Shown one piece after another: positions 51,940-61,391 of a stretch of 64,000 nucleotides of DNA; within the stretch, counting starts at the first letter, position 1; every line of letters begins with the position of its first letter. The stretch is from assembly GCF_009827495.1 (NCBI RefSeq), contig NZ_WTZA01000001.1:496001-560000 (forward strand). The letters are read 5' to 3'. This DNA is from Tsuneonella aeria. GTDB lineage: Bacteria > Pseudomonadota > Alphaproteobacteria > Sphingomonadales > Sphingomonadaceae. The position numbers and the translations under genes are program-made. The notes beneath the pieces are model-generated. The model did not search any database. It worked only from the letters and a program-made list of their open reading frames with translations, and was not told the DNA's origin.

Positions 51940-52979
51940 CCGTACCTCGTGAACATGAGCCAGCCGGACACCAGCACGACGAACATCAGCGACAGCGGCA
52001 GGAACACCTTCCACCCCAGGCGCATGAGCTGGTCATAGCGGAAGCGCGGCACGGTCGCCTTCACCCAGCTGAAGATGAAGAAGAAGAAGAATATCTTCAG
52101 GAAAAGCCACAGCCAGCCCGGCACCCAGTAGAGGATCTCCAGCTCCAGCGGCGGCAGCCAGCCGCCGAAGAACAGTACGGCATTAAGCGCGCACATCAGC
52201 AGGACGTTGGCGTATTCGCCCAGCCAGTAGAGCGCGAAGCTCATCGAGCTGTATTCGGTCTGATAACCCGCGACGAGCTCGCTCTCCGCCTCGGTCAGGT
52301 CGAACGGCGCGCGCGCCGTCTCGGCAAGGCTGCTGATGAGGAACATGACCCAGATGGGGAACATCAGCAGGTTGAACACGAACCCGTTGACAATCCCCAG
52401 CCCGTGGCCGCGTTGCGCTTCGACAATCGCGTTCATGTTGAACGAGTTGGCGTAGAGCACCACGCAGATCAGGATGAACCCGATCGACACTTCGTAGCTG
52501 ATCATCTGCGCCGCGGCGCGCATGGCGGAGAAGAACGGATACTTCGAGTTCGACGCCCAGCCCGCGATCACCACGCCGTAAACGCCCAGGCTGCTGATCG
52601 CGAGCACGTAGAGCAGGCCGACGTTTATGTCCGCCAGCACCGCGCCCGAATTGAACGGGATCACCGCCCACGCCATCAGCGCCACGGTGAAGGTGATGAT
52701 CGGCGCAATCAGGAACAGGCCCTTGTTTGCCGCCGATGGAACGATCGTCTCCTGCAGAAACACCTTGAGGCCGTCGGCGAAGGACTGGAGGAGCCCGAAC
52801 GGGCCCACCACGTTGGGCCCCCGCCGCAGCGCCATGGCCGCCCAGATCTTGCGGTCGGCATAGATGATCATCGCCACTGCCAGCATCAGCGGCAGTGCGA
52901 TGAGCAGGATGCCGGCAATGGTCGCGGTGAACCACGCCCAGTCATGGGTCATGCCCCAGGATTGGAAGGTCTCGGTCAT
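51936..52979 (-). CDS. nuoH: NADH-quinone oxidoreductase subunit H
   Basis: 347-residue membrane subunit at the quinone chamber, eight helices. Recognised by [45 protein letters not shown] (quinone-site loop with Glu), [18 protein letters not shown], and the Lys/Arg-rich end [14 protein letters not shown]. Starts in a 4-base overlap with nuoG. Confidence 0.97.
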   Translation of the reverse strand: MTETFQSWGMTHDWAWFTATIAGILLIALPLMLAVAMIIYADRKIWAAMALRRGPNVVGPFGLLQSFADGLKVFLQETIVPSAANKGLFLIAPIITFTVALMAWAVIPFNSGAVLADINVGLLYVLAISSLGVYGVVIAGWASNSKYPFFSAMRAAAQMISYEVSIGFILICVVLYANSFNMNAIVEAQRGHGLGIVNGFVFNLLMFPIWVMFLISSLAETARAPFDLTEAESELVAGYQTEYSSMSFALYWLGEYANVLLMCALNAVLFFGGWLPPLELEILYWVPGWLWLFLKIFFFFFIFSWVKATVPRFRYDQLMRLGWKVFLPLSLMFVVLVSGWLMFTRYG

Positions 52980-54967
52980 TCCGCGGCCTCCGCCATATCC
53001 GCGCCATGGAGAAGTTCGGCCGAGCAGCGCTGCATCACCACGCTGGCGCGCGCGATCGGGTTGGTGAGGTAGAAGTCCTTGATCGGGTAGGCGATCCTGC
53101 CGCTGGCCTTGCCTTTACCGGGTTTCGGCAGCTTTCCGTAATCAGCCAGACCCTCGATACCCAGCGCGGGCACTTCGGCAATCATCGCAGCCTGGAGCTG
53201 GGCGAACGTGTCGAACCCGACGGTCACGCCCAGGGCATCGGCCAGCGCGCGCAGGATCGTCCAGTCCTCGCGCGCGTCGCCCGGCGCGAACACGGCCTTC
53301 TCGGCAAACTGCACGCGGCCTTCGGTGTTGACGTAGGTTCCGTCCTTTTCGCTGAACGCGGCAGCCGGGAGGATCACGTCGGCGGCGTGCGCGCCGCTAT
53401 CGCCGTGGTGCCCGATATAGACCTTCAGGCTGCCGGCGAATTGCGACCAGTCGACCTCGTCCGCACCGAGCGCCAGCACCACCTTCGGTGCAGCCTCGAT
53501 CACGTCGGCGATGCCGCCCTTCTGCGCGTAGCCGAGCATCAATCCGCCCATGCGGCTCGCCGCCATGTGCAGCACGTTGAACCCGTTCCAGCCATCCCGC
53601 TGGACATCGATTGCGAGGAGCGCGTCGAGCGCGCCTGCCGCGAGCCCCGCGCCGCCGACGATCACCGCCGGGCGCTCCGCCGCGGCCAGCGCTTCGGTGA
53701 CGCGTTCCGGCAGGTCGTGCACCAGGGCGGCGTCCTCGCCCAGGAACTCGGCCGGGAACGTGGTTTCCCAGTGCGGCCCCACCACGAACACCTTCGCCCC
53801 GCGCTTTGCCGCCTTGCGGAGGCGCACGTTGAGCAGCGGCGCTTCCCAGCGGACATGGCTGCCGACGATCAGGATAGCGTCGGCCGTCTCGATCCCGGCG
53901 AGGCCCGAGTTGAAGTTGACCGCCGCGAGGTTGCCGGTTGGATAGCTGAGCCCGGTCTGCCGGCCTTCCAGCATGTCGGAACCGAGCGCGTTCAGCAGCT
54001 TCCTGGCTGCGAACATCGTTTCGCAATCGACCATGTCGCCGGCGATGGCCGCGATGCTGGCGCCCGGCGCTGCACCGGCGATCACCGCGAACGCTTCGTC
54101 CCAGCTCGCCTTGGCCAGCTTGCCATCCTTACGGATCCACACGCTGTCGAGCCGCCGCCGGGTCAGGCCGTCGACCATGTAGCGGCCCTTGTCCGACAGC
54201 CACTCCTCGTTCACGTCGTCGTTGATCCGGGGCAGCGCGCGCATGACTTCGCGCCCCCGGCTGTCGAGGCGGATGTTGGCCCCCACCGCGTCGCTGACGT
54301 CGATGGACAGCGTCTTCTTCAGCTCCCACGGCCGCGCTTCGAAGGCATAAGGCCGGCTGGTGAGCGCGCCCACCGGGCACAAGTCGATCACGTTGGCGCT
54401 GAGCTCGTGGCTGGCAGCCTTTTCCAGATAGGTCGTGATCTGCATCGATTCGCCGCGATAGAGCGCGCCGATCTCGTCCACGCCGGCGATCTCTTCGGAA
54501 AAGCGCACGCAGCGGGTGCAGTGGATGCACCGGGTCATGATCGTCTTGATCAGCGGGCCCATGTACTTTTCGGTGACCGCCCGCTTGTTCTCTTCATAGC
54601 GCGAACCGCCGCGGCCGTAGGCGACGGCCTGATCCTGCAAGTCGCACTCGCCGCCCTGGTCGCAGATCGGGCAGTCGAGCGGGTGGTTGATCAGGAGGAA
54701 CTCCATCACCCCCTCGCGCGCCAGCTTGACCATCTGGCTATCTGTGCGGATTTCCTGCCCCTCGGCAGCCGGCAGCGCGCAGCTGGCCTGCGGCTTCGGC
54801 GGGCCGGGCTTCACCTCGACCAGGCACATCCGGCAGTTGCCGGCGATGCTGAGGCGCTCGTGATAGCAGAATCGCGGGATTTCCTTGCCGGCAAGCTCGC
54901 ACGCCTGCAGCACGGTGGCGCCATCGGGCACCTCGATCGCTTCGCCGTCTACGGTGACCTTGGGCAT
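52976..54967 (-). CDS. nuoG: NADH-quinone oxidoreductase subunit G
   Basis: 663-residue iron-sulfur subunit. N-terminal 2Fe-2S ligands in [20 protein letters not shown], the His-ligated N5 cluster region [18 protein letters not shown]4-type cysteines [10 protein letters not shown], followed by the molybdopterin-like domain without cofactor. Mitochondrial-type length, without the extra N7 cluster motif. ATG at 54967 overlaps the stop of the 95-residue inserted gene by one base (TAATG). Confidence 0.96.
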   Translation of the reverse strand: MPKVTVDGEAIEVPDGATVLQACELAGKEIPRFCYHERLSIAGNCRMCLVEVKPGPPKPQASCALPAAEGQEIRTDSQMVKLAREGVMEFLLINHPLDCPICDQGGECDLQDQAVAYGRGGSRYEENKRAVTEKYMGPLIKTIMTRCIHCTRCVRFSEEIAGVDEIGALYRGESMQITTYLEKAASHELSANVIDLCPVGALTSRPYAFEARPWELKKTLSIDVSDAVGANIRLDSRGREVMRALPRINDDVNEEWLSDKGRYMVDGLTRRRLDSVWIRKDGKLAKASWDEAFAVIAGAAPGASIAAIAGDMVDCETMFAARKLLNALGSDMLEGRQTGLSYPTGNLAAVNFNSGLAGIETADAILIVGSHVRWEAPLLNVRLRKAAKRGAKVFVVGPHWETTFPAEFLGEDAALVHDLPERVTEALAAAERPAVIVGGAGLAAGALDALLAIDVQRDGWNGFNVLHMAASRMGGLMLGYAQKGGIADVIEAAPKVVLALGADEVDWSQFAGSLKVYIGHHGDSGAHAADVILPAAAFSEKDGTYVNTEGRVQFAEKAVFAPGDAREDWTILRALADALGVTVGFDTFAQLQAAMIAEVPALGIEGLADYGKLPKPGKGKASGRIAYPIKDFYLTNPIARASVVMQRCSAELLHGADMAEAAE

Positions 54968-55254
54968 TATCGGATCACCTCGATATCGGCAGTGCAGAGC
55001 GATGGCACAGGTGTGAGCGGCCCGGTCATCCGAACACCCCAACCCTTCTCAACGAGATCAGCAACCTCGTCGATGCTCGCCAATCGCTTCATGTTTTCCT
55101 CGACGTTCCAACGCCGTTTTCCATCCGACCCGACCACGCCGTCCGGAGAATAGACCCGATAGAAACCGTCGGCATGACGGTGTGCTGTTCGAGTCTCCGT
55201 TTCACCCTTGCGAGGTCCGGTTGTGAACTGATGTTTCTTCTGGACGACAGTCAC
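54967..55254 (-). CDS. Small protein inserted between nuoF and nuoG
   Basis: 95 residues, not recognised. It starts at a GTG overlapping the nuoF stop (GTGA) and ends TAA overlapping the nuoG ATG, so it is tightly coupled on both sides. The first 30 residues are basic ([18 protein letters not shown]), followed by [21 protein letters not shown] and [19 protein letters not shown]. No membrane helix, no cysteine motif. By my count it is about 57 percent G+C against about two thirds nearby, which suggests later acquisition. Could be an accessory or assembly protein of the NADH module, or a passenger kept in frame by coupling. Confidence 0.7.
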   Translation of the reverse strand: MTVVQKKHQFTTGPRKGETETRTAHRHADGFYRVYSPDGVVGSDGKRRWNVEENMKRLASIDEVADLVEKGWGVRMTGPLTPVPSLCTADIEVIR

Positions 55255-56540
55255 TCCGCCGCCTCCGCCATGTTGCCTGCCTCGGCAATCCGCCTCTCGA
55301 GCTCGGGGCGGAAGTGACGGATCAGGCCCTGAATGGGCCACGCAGCCGCATCGCCCAGGGCGCAGATCGTGTGGCCTTCCACCTGCTTGGTCACCTGGTG
55401 GAGCATGTCGATCTCGTCCACGTGCGCGTCGCCGGTGCGCAGGCGTTCCATGACACGCCACATCCATCCGGTGCCTTCGCGGCACGGGGTGCACTGGCCG
55501 CAGCTTTCGTGCTTGTAGAAATAGCTGATGCGGCTGATCGCGCGGACGACGTCGGTCGATTTGTCCATCACGATCACGCCCGCCGTGCCGAGGCCGCTGC
55601 CCAGTTCCTTGAGCCCGTCGAAATCCATCGGCGCGTCCCAGATCTGGTCCGCCGGAACCAGCGGCACGGACGAACCGCCGGGGATCACCGCCAGCAGGTT
55701 CTCACGCCCGCCGCGAATGCCGCCGCAGTGCTTCTCGATGAGCTCGCTGAACGGGATGCTCATCGCCTCTTCCACCACGCAGGGCCGGTTCACGTGCCCG
55801 CTGATCTGGAACAGCTTGGTGCCCTTGTTGTTCTCCCGCCCGAAGCTGGAGAACCAGTTCGCGCCGCGCCGCAGGATCGTGGGTGTGACGGCAATGCTTT
55901 CGACATTGTTGACCGTGGTCGGGCAACCATAGAGGCCAGCGCCTGCCGGGAACGGCGGCTTGAGGCGCGGCTGGCCCTTCTTGCCTTCCAGGCTTTCGAT
56001 CATCGCGGTTTCTTCGCCGCAGATGTAGGCGCCCGCGCCGCGGTGGACGAAGACGTCGAAGTCGTAGCCCGATCCGGCCGCGTTCTTGCCCAGCAGCCCG
56101 GCGTCGTAAGCCTCGGCCACGGCGGCGAACAGCGTTTCCGCCTCGCGGATGAATTCCCCGCGGATGTAGATGTACGCGGCCCGCGCGCGCATCGCGAAGC
56201 CGGCGACCAGCGCGCCTTCGATCAGCTTGTGCGGATCGTGGCGGATGATCTCGCGGTCCTTGCAGCTGCCGGGTTCGGATTCGTCGGCGTTGATGACCAG
56301 GAAGCTCGGCCGGCCGTCCTTGCTTTCCTTGGGCATGAAGGACCACTTCATGCCGGTGGGGAAGCCCGCCCCGCCGCGGCCGCGCAGGCCGGAATCCTTG
56401 ATTTCCTGGATGATCGCGTCCTGCCCGCGGGCGAGCAGCGCCTTCGTATCGTCCCAGTCGCCGCGCGCCTGCGCCGCCTTCAGCCCCCAGTCCTGGAAGC
56501 CGTACAGGTTGGTGAAGATGCGGTCCCGGTCAGCCAGCAT
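55251..56540 (-). CDS. nuoF: NADH-quinone oxidoreductase subunit F
   Basis: 429-residue flavoprotein binding FMN, NADH and the N3 4Fe-4S cluster. Motifs: [16 protein letters not shown] (FMN/NADH glycine-rich), [30 protein letters not shown] and the cluster ligands [12 protein letters not shown] with the later Cys in [13 protein letters not shown] chose the ATG at 56540; a TTG at 56555 is possible. Ribosome signal before it is poor, but a 15-codon frame beginning GTGA at the end of the 46-residue gene, with a strong GGGAGGA before it, runs across this start and stops 10 bases inside. Confidence 0.96.
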   Translation of the reverse strand: MLADRDRIFTNLYGFQDWGLKAAQARGDWDDTKALLARGQDAIIQEIKDSGLRGRGGAGFPTGMKWSFMPKESKDGRPSFLVINADESEPGSCKDREIIRHDPHKLIEGALVAGFAMRARAAYIYIRGEFIREAETLFAAVAEAYDAGLLGKNAAGSGYDFDVFVHRGAGAYICGEETAMIESLEGKKGQPRLKPPFPAGAGLYGCPTTVNNVESIAVTPTILRRGANWFSSFGRENNKGTKLFQISGHVNRPCVVEEAMSIPFSELIEKHCGGIRGGRENLLAVIPGGSSVPLVPADQIWDAPMDFDGLKELGSGLGTAGVIVMDKSTDVVRAISRISYFYKHESCGQCTPCREGTGWMWRVMERLRTGDAHVDEIDMLHQVTKQVEGHTICALGDAAAWPIQGLIRHFRPELERRIAEAGNMAEAAE

Positions 56541-56573
56541 TTGCGAGCGTCCCAATCAAAACGTCAGCCAGGC

Positions 56574-56714
56574 TCACGAAAATCCTCCCTGCGAGGCAAA
56601 CCATGCCGCAGCTCCTAGGATCAGCACGATCGCGGTGAACTTCGCCACGCCCGCGAACACCTTCCAGGCGATGAAGACAAGAACCAGCGCGATGATGATC
56701 GTGGTCACGCTCAT
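56574..56714 (-). CDS. 46-residue membrane protein between nuoE and nuoF
   Basis: One or two short hydrophobic helices: TTIIIALVLVFIAWKVF and FTAIVLILGAAAWFA with a Lys between. No family recognised. The ATG at 56714 overlaps the stop of the 36-residue peptide gene (GCATGA arrangement), so it is translated only together with it. Low-complexity hydrophobic sequence with good codon usage and conserved overlap logic supports a real gene. Candidate supernumerary membrane peptide of complex I; this is inference. Confidence 0.68.
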   Translation of the reverse strand: MSVTTIIIALVLVFIAWKVFAGVAKFTAIVLILGAAAWFASQGGFS

Positions 56715-56821
56715 GCCAGCACCTGCAGGCCGAGCGCAGCCAGGATGAACAGCGCGGAACCGATCGAGGTATAGCGCACGATCTTCATCGTGCGCCTATC
56801 TTCGGGAAGCGTTTCGGCCAT
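56711..56821 (-). CDS. 36-residue membrane peptide following nuoE
   Basis: A basic head (LPEDRRTMKIVRY) and one helix (SIGSALFILAALGLQVLA) ending the protein, so a single-pass tail-anchored or leaderless peptide. The ATG overlaps the nuoE TGA (TGATG), the TGA overlaps the next ATG. Below the size normally annotated automatically, yet placed exactly in the operon with one-base joints on both sides. Confidence 0.66.
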   Translation of the reverse strand: MAETLPEDRRTMKIVRYTSIGSALFILAALGLQVLA

Positions 56822-57489
56822 CACCATTCGCCCCGGTAATCGTGATTCTCGTCCGCCATCGCGGTGAGCGAACTCAGCGCCCCGGCCGGCTCGACCGTAT
56901 GCCGCGCCGGGTCCTGGGTGCCTTCCTTCGGCGTCTCGCCGCGGGCGAGCGCGTCCAGCACCGAGTCGAGCCGCTCGGGCGTCAGGTCTTCGTAGTTGCC
57001 GTCGTTGATCTGGACCATCGGCGCGCTGGCGCAGTTGCCCATGCATTCGACTTCGGTCAGCGTCCACATGCCGTCGTCGGTCGTGTGGCCCTTCTTCATG
57101 CCGCGCGCGTAGCAGGCGTCGAGCAGCGCATCCGACCCGCGCAGCATGCACGGCGTTGTGCCGCAGACCTGCACGTGGAAGCGGCCGACCGGGGCGATGT
57201 TGTACATCGTGTAGAACGTCGCGACCTCGAGCACGCGGATCACGGGCATATTGAGTTCGCGCGCCACGAATTCGATCACGGGGAGCGGCAGCCAGCCCTG
57301 CGTGTTGGTCTCCGCGCCGACCTGGTACTGGGCGAGGAACAGCAGCGGCATCACAGCCGAACGCTGCCGCCCTTCGGGATAGCGCGCGACGATCTCTTTC
57401 GCCTTGGCCGCGTTGTCGGCGGTCCAGGCAAAGGAACCCCACCGCTCGCGCAGCTCGGGCGTGTCGGGAGCAGGCGCGCGGTCAGCCAC
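56821..57489 (-). CDS. nuoE: NADH-quinone oxidoreductase subunit E
   Basis: 222 residues; thioredoxin-fold 2Fe-2S subunit (N1a). Cluster ligands are in CGTTPC and CMGNC; YTMYNIAPVGRFHVQVCGTTPCML and EVECMGNCASAPMVQIND are typical. A C-terminal extension of about 55 residues beyond the E. coli protein is common in alphaproteobacteria. Separated from nuoD by a 117-base gap filled with a dispersed palindromic repeat. Confidence 0.95.
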   Translation of the reverse strand: MADRAPAPDTPELRERWGSFAWTADNAAKAKEIVARYPEGRQRSAVMPLLFLAQYQVGAETNTQGWLPLPVIEFVARELNMPVIRVLEVATFYTMYNIAPVGRFHVQVCGTTPCMLRGSDALLDACYARGMKKGHTTDDGMWTLTEVECMGNCASAPMVQINDGNYEDLTPERLDSVLDALARGETPKEGTQDPARHTVEPAGALSSLTAMADENHDYRGEW

Positions 57490-57502
57490 GACGATCCCCC
57501 CA

Positions 57503-57590
57503 GATCGTCGCCCCGGCGAAGGCCGGGGTTGGGCTTTGCTTCGGGCATCCCAAGAAGGAAGCCGAATCCCGGCTCAAGGCCAGGATGACG
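57503..57590. repeat. Palindromic intergenic repeat inside the nuo operon
   Basis: Two hairpins: CCCCGGC-GAAG-GCCGGGG (57511-57528, perfect 7-base stem) and ATCCCGGC-TCAA-GGCCAGGAT (57566-57586, one mismatch). This is the style of dispersed alphaproteobacterial palindromic elements with CCGG-rich stems. It is the only sizeable non-coding gap within the nuo genes. It could stabilise or trim the mRNA between nuoD and nuoE. Confidence 0.7.
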
Positions 57591-57606
57591 AGTTTGCCGA
57601 ATGGTC

Positions 57607-58818
57607 TCACCGATCGCACTCCCCGAACACCACGTCGATAGCGCCCAGAATGGCGGTCGCGTCGGGGAGCATGTGGCCCTTGGACATGAAATCCATGGCC
57701 TGGAGGTGGCTGAACGCGGTCGGGCGGATCTTGCAGCGGTATGGCTTGTTGCTGCCGTCCGATACCAGATACACGCCGAACTCGCCCTTGGGGCTTTCGG
57801 TGGCGACGTAAACCTCGCCCGCGGGCACGTGGAAGCCTTCGGTGTAGAGCTTGAAGTGGTGGATCAGCGCTTCCATCGACTGCTTCATCTCGCCGCGCCG
57901 GGGCGGCACCACCTTGCGGTCGTCGCTCGCCACAGGCCCTTCCGGCATTTCGGCCAGACACTGCTTCATGATGCGGGCCGACTGACGCACTTCCTCGACC
58001 CGGATCATGAACCGGTCATAGCAGTCGGAGTTCGTCCCCACGGGTATTTCGAAGTCCATCCGGTCATACACGTCGTAAGGCTGGCTCTTGCGCAAGTCCC
58101 ACGGAATGCCGGCGGCACGGATCATCGGGCCGGAGAAACCCCAGGCGAGCGCATCTGCCTTGCTCACCACGGCGATATCGACGTTGCGCTGCTTGAAGAT
58201 GCGGTTGTCGATGACGAGGCTCATCGCGTCTTCGAAGAGGCGCGGCAGGCGGGTGTCCAGCCAGTCGGCGATGTCGGTCAGCAGCTTCAGCGGCACGTCC
58301 TGGTGCACGCCGCCAGGGCGGAACCACGCGCTGTGCATGCGCGCGCCGCTCGCCCGCTCGAAGAAGTTCAGGCAATCCTCGCGGATTTCGAACAGCCACA
58401 GGTTCGGCGTCATCGCGCCCACGTCCATGACGTGGCTGCCGAGGTTGAGCATGTGGTTGCAGATCCGCGTCAGCTCCGCGAACATCACACGCAAGTACTG
58501 CGCGCGCAGCGGCACTTCGAGGTTGAGCAGCTTTTCGATCGCGAGGACGTAGCTGTGCTCCATGCACAGCGGGCTGCAGTAATCGAGCCGGTCGAAATAC
58601 GGCAGCGCCTGAAGGTACGTCTTGTGCTCGATCAGCTTCTCGGTGCCCCGGTGCAGCAGGCCGACGTGCGGATCGATCCGTTCGATGATCTCGCCGTCCA
58701 GCTCCATCACCATGCGCAGCACGCCGTGGGCCGCCGGGTGCTGAGGCCCGAAGTTGATCGTGTAGTTGGTGATGACCTCGTCGCCGGTGGTCGGCGACTG
58801 TTCCAGTTGCATCGTCAT
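57607..58818 (-). CDS. nuoD: NADH-quinone oxidoreductase subunit D
   Basis: 403-residue 49 kDa-type subunit lining the quinone site. Starts [19 protein letters not shown]; other motifs are [39 protein letters not shown] and the C-terminal CDPCLSCS equivalent replaced here by [15 protein letters not shown] at 58818 with a second ATG two codons later; the first overlaps the stop of the lipoprotein gene upstream (ATGA). Confidence 0.97.
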   Translation of the reverse strand: MTMQLEQSPTTGDEVITNYTINFGPQHPAAHGVLRMVMELDGEIIERIDPHVGLLHRGTEKLIEHKTYLQALPYFDRLDYCSPLCMEHSYVLAIEKLLNLEVPLRAQYLRVMFAELTRICNHMLNLGSHVMDVGAMTPNLWLFEIREDCLNFFERASGARMHSAWFRPGGVHQDVPLKLLTDIADWLDTRLPRLFEDAMSLVIDNRIFKQRNVDIAVVSKADALAWGFSGPMIRAAGIPWDLRKSQPYDVYDRMDFEIPVGTNSDCYDRFMIRVEEVRQSARIMKQCLAEMPEGPVASDDRKVVPPRRGEMKQSMEALIHHFKLYTEGFHVPAGEVYVATESPKGEFGVYLVSDGSNKPYRCKIRPTAFSHLQAMDFMSKGHMLPDATAILGAIDVVFGECDR

Positions 58819-59363
58819 GGCGTGCAGTTCCAGGTGCCGGGCGAGAACGTGGTTTCGCCGGTGGGGCCCGTGACCACGAGGTCGGCGGCCCATTCGTTGC
58901 GGCCGCTCACGCTCCGCGGCGCGCCGTCTGCCCGCAACACCGCGACGGTGTAGCCGTTTCCGCTGAGCGTGGGGCCGGATTCGACGACCTGAGGGCCGCC
59001 CGCGGCGGCGCCGGGAAGGACGACCTGCTGCCCGTCGATTACCAGCACACCTTTTCCGGTCGCGTCGGTCGTGTCAGGGGCGCCGACGACGAGCAGCGAC
59101 CGCCCCTGGTAGATGTAAGAGCAGCCGCCGTGAATTTCGCCAAGCGCGGTCGGCGCGTTGCGCGCGAGCGGGGTGAGGAGCGCCTTGCCGGTGGGCGCGG
59201 CCAGCGGCTGTGCGTTGATTTCCGCGACGGCGGGCGCGCCTGCGGCTGCACCGCCCACGCCGGCGCGCTGGGCGAAATCGTCGGCGCTCTCCGCCTTCTG
59301 GTCCGCGGGCTCGGAGCAGGCGGCAAGGCCCGCCAGTGCGATAAGGGCAGCGGCGCGGATCAT
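58815..59363 (-). CDS. Lipoprotein encoded between nuoC and nuoD
   Basis: 182 residues. Signal sequence [15 protein letters not shown] with the lipobox LAAC (Cys16), so exported and lipid-anchored, which is unexpected for a protein made from the middle of the complex I operon. The mature part has an Ala-rich linker, then [23 protein letters not shown] and a beta-rich C-terminus ending [11 protein letters not shown] with a second Cys. No recognised family. Stop overlaps nuoD by 4 bases; start overlaps the end of nuoC by 4. Possible envelope or quinone-side accessory factor, or an unrelated passenger. Confidence 0.75.
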   Translation of the reverse strand: MIRAAALIALAGLAACSEPADQKAESADDFAQRAGVGGAAAGAPAVAEINAQPLAAPTGKALLTPLARNAPTALGEIHGGCSYIYQGRSLLVVGAPDTTDATGKGVLVIDGQQVVLPGAAAGGPQVVESGPTLSGNGYTVAVLRADGAPRSVSGRNEWAADLVVTGPTGETTFSPGTWNCTP

Positions 59364-60310
59364 TCTGCGTCCCCGCTCTGCTTCGCGCGCGGTGTCCGCG
59401 GCTTGCGCGGCGCGCGCGTCTTGGGCTCGGTCGCGGCGGCGGTGTCGGCCGACTTGCCCTTGCGGGGCTTGCGCGCGGGGCGGCCTTCCGTGGGCTCCGG
59501 CGCGCCGGGCGCGGGCGTCGCCGTGTCCTTCGGAGCCGGAGACCCCTGCCCCTGGCCCGAAACCGTGCCGCTGGTCGAAGCGGGCGCGACGTTCTCGTTC
59601 GCCTTGCTGTCGCTCGGCTCCCCGGCGCCGCTGACGCCCTTCGCGGGCGTGACTTTCGGTACGGCCACGGGCGGCGCAGCGGGCTTCTCGGCCGCCTTCT
59701 CGTCACCCGGGAGCACGTAGTCGGCCCCTTCCCATGGGCTCATGAAGTCGAACTGACGCAAATCCTGCGGCAGATCGACCGGTTCGTACACGACGCGCTT
59801 CTCATCTTCGGAGTAGCGCAGCTCGGTATATCCGGTGAGCGGGAAGTCCTTGCGGAAGGGATGGCCTTCGAAGCCGTAGTCGGTGAGGATGCGGCGCAAG
59901 TCCGTGTTGCCGGCGAACAGCACGCCGTACATGTCGAACACTTCGCGCTCCAGCCAGCCGGCGACCGGCCAGATCGTGGTGACCGTCGGCACCGGCGTGT
60001 GTTCGGCCGCGGAGCACTTCACGATGATGCGGTGGTTCTTCGTCACGCTCAGCAGCATGTAAACGATTTCGAACCGCTCCGCCCGGTCGGGAAAGTCGAC
60101 CCCGGCGATCTCCATCAGCTGTTGGTAGTCGTGCGTGTCGCGAAGGGTGCGCAGCACGTCGGCGATGCTGTCGCGCAGCACGGTCAGCACGATCTCGCCA
60201 TGTTCTTCCCGGGCGTGGGTGACCACGCCGCCGAGCGCGGCAGTGAGCGTTGCCATCACGCCATCGTTGGAGGCGATGCGGGGGGCAGGATGTAGAACCG
60301 GGGACGTCAC
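59360..60310 (-). CDS. nuoC: NADH-quinone oxidoreductase subunit C with long basic tail
   Basis: 316 residues. Residues 1-207 are an ordinary NuoC (30 kDa) domain: [61 protein letters not shown] and [25 protein letters not shown]. Residues 208-316 are a low-complexity extension, Pro/Ala/Ser-rich and then Lys/Arg-rich ([22 protein letters not shown]). GTG start at 60310 in a GTGA overlap with nuoB; the ATG at 60256 would drop conserved [12 protein letters not shown]. Confidence 0.92.
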   Translation of the reverse strand: MTSPVLHPAPRIASNDGVMATLTAALGGVVTHAREEHGEIVLTVLRDSIADVLRTLRDTHDYQQLMEIAGVDFPDRAERFEIVYMLLSVTKNHRIIVKCSAAEHTPVPTVTTIWPVAGWLEREVFDMYGVLFAGNTDLRRILTDYGFEGHPFRKDFPLTGYTELRYSEDEKRVVYEPVDLPQDLRQFDFMSPWEGADYVLPGDEKAAEKPAAPPVAVPKVTPAKGVSGAGEPSDSKANENVAPASTSGTVSGQGQGSPAPKDTATPAPGAPEPTEGRPARKPRKGKSADTAAATEPKTRAPRKPRTPRAKQSGDAE

Positions 60311-60897
60311 CGCTCGATCGTCCCCTGACGGCGTATCTTTCGCTGGAGCTGCATCACGCCATAGAGCAGCGCCTCGGCCGTCGGGGGGCAACCCGGGACA
60401 TAGATGTCCACCGGCACGATCCGGTCGCACCCACGCACCACGGAATAGCTGTAATGGTAATAGCCGCCGCCGTTCGCGCAGCTGCCCATCGAGATCACGT
60501 ACTTGGGATCCGACATCTGGTCATAGACCTTGCGCAGCGCCGGGGCCATCTTGTTGCACAGGGTGCCGGCGACGATCATCACGTCCGACTGGCGCGGAGA
60601 TGCGCGCGGCGCCACGCCGAAGCGCTCCATGTCGTAACGCGGCATGTTGACGTGGATCATCTCCACCGCGCAGCAGGCGAGGCCGAAGGTCATCCACCAG
60701 AGCGAGCCCGTGCGGGCCCACTGGAACAGTTCTTCCGTGGAGGTGACGAGGAACCCCTTGTTGTCGAGCTCGGTCGTGAGCGCGTTGGCATAGCTCGCAT
60801 CCGGGTGCAGCACCGGGTTGTTGGCCGGACCGCTCGCGGTGCCGGCCGCCGGGTTGGCGAGCACGTGGCTGAGCGCCGGCTGTTCGTTCAATCCCAT
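60307..60897 (-). CDS. nuoB: NADH-quinone oxidoreductase subunit B
   Basis: 196 residues; holds the terminal N2 4Fe-4S cluster using tandem cysteines in [10 protein letters not shown], plus Cys in MGSCANGGG and [12 protein letters not shown]. Starts 10 bases before the end of nuoA and overlaps nuoC by 4. Confidence 0.97.
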   Translation of the reverse strand: MGLNEQPALSHVLANPAAGTASGPANNPVLHPDASYANALTTELDNKGFLVTSTEELFQWARTGSLWWMTFGLACCAVEMIHVNMPRYDMERFGVAPRASPRQSDVMIVAGTLCNKMAPALRKVYDQMSDPKYVISMGSCANGGGYYHYSYSVVRGCDRIVPVDIYVPGCPPTAEALLYGVMQLQRKIRRQGTIER

Positions 60898-61262
60898 TCG
60901 AGCGCGCCCTTCTTCCATGCATAGGCGAGGCCGATCGCCAGTTCGCCCAGGAACACCATCATGGTGATCCAGCCCGGCCAGCCGGTGAGGTCCAGGCTGA
61001 CCGCCCAGGGGAACAGGAACGCCGCTTCCAGGTCGAAGATGATGAACAGGATCGCCACGAGGTAGAATCGCACGTCGAACGGTTCGCGCGGATCCTCGAA
61101 AGCGGGGAAACCGCATTCGTATTCGCTCAGCTTGTCGGCCGTCGGATTGTGCGTGCCGGTCAGGCGCGAAACGCCCATCGGCAGGAACACGAACAGCGCC
61201 GAAAGCCCCAGGGCGATGCCCAGGAAGATCAGGATTGGCAGGTACTGCGAAAGGTCGACCAA
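60888..61262 (-). CDS. nuoA: NADH-quinone oxidoreductase subunit A
   Basis: 124 residues, three membrane helices, with the conserved loop [27 protein letters not shown] near TM1-TM2. The start is a TTG at 61262, giving [19 protein letters not shown]; no ATG exists near and the shorter form matches the family length. First gene of the nuo operon. A weak promoter TTGCGC-N17-TAGAGG (61297-61325) lies about 35 bases upstream. Confidence 0.92.
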   Translation of the reverse strand: MVDLSQYLPILIFLGIALGLSALFVFLPMGVSRLTGTHNPTADKLSEYECGFPAFEDPREPFDVRFYLVAILFIIFDLEAAFLFPWAVSLDLTGWPGWITMMVFLGELAIGLAYAWKKGALEWD

Positions 61263-61296
61263 CGGGCTGACTCGATTGCTTGGGGGTTCGTGCGCG

Positions 61297-61325
61297 CCTC
61301 TAGGCCGGGGTGCCGCATGGCGCAA
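61297..61325 (-). promoter_or_regulatory. Candidate promoter of the nuo operon
   Basis: Minus-strand TTGCGC (61325-61320), 17 bases, TAGAGG (61302-61297). Fit to consensus is modest, but spacing is optimal and it is the only match in the 129-base gap before nuoA. Confidence 0.28.
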
Positions 61326-61391
61326 GGCCGGGTCCCACCAAAAATCCCCCAGGCTCCGCCGAATTCCGTGCCGCGGTATGGCCGGCCCGAC

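Noticed and set aside
53006-55153. 715-codon plus-strand frame opposite nuoG
   Set aside because: Shadow of nuoG; the high G+C content suppresses stops in the opposite strand. Its Arg/His/Asp-rich product has no domain logic while the minus strand encodes clear iron-sulfur motifs.
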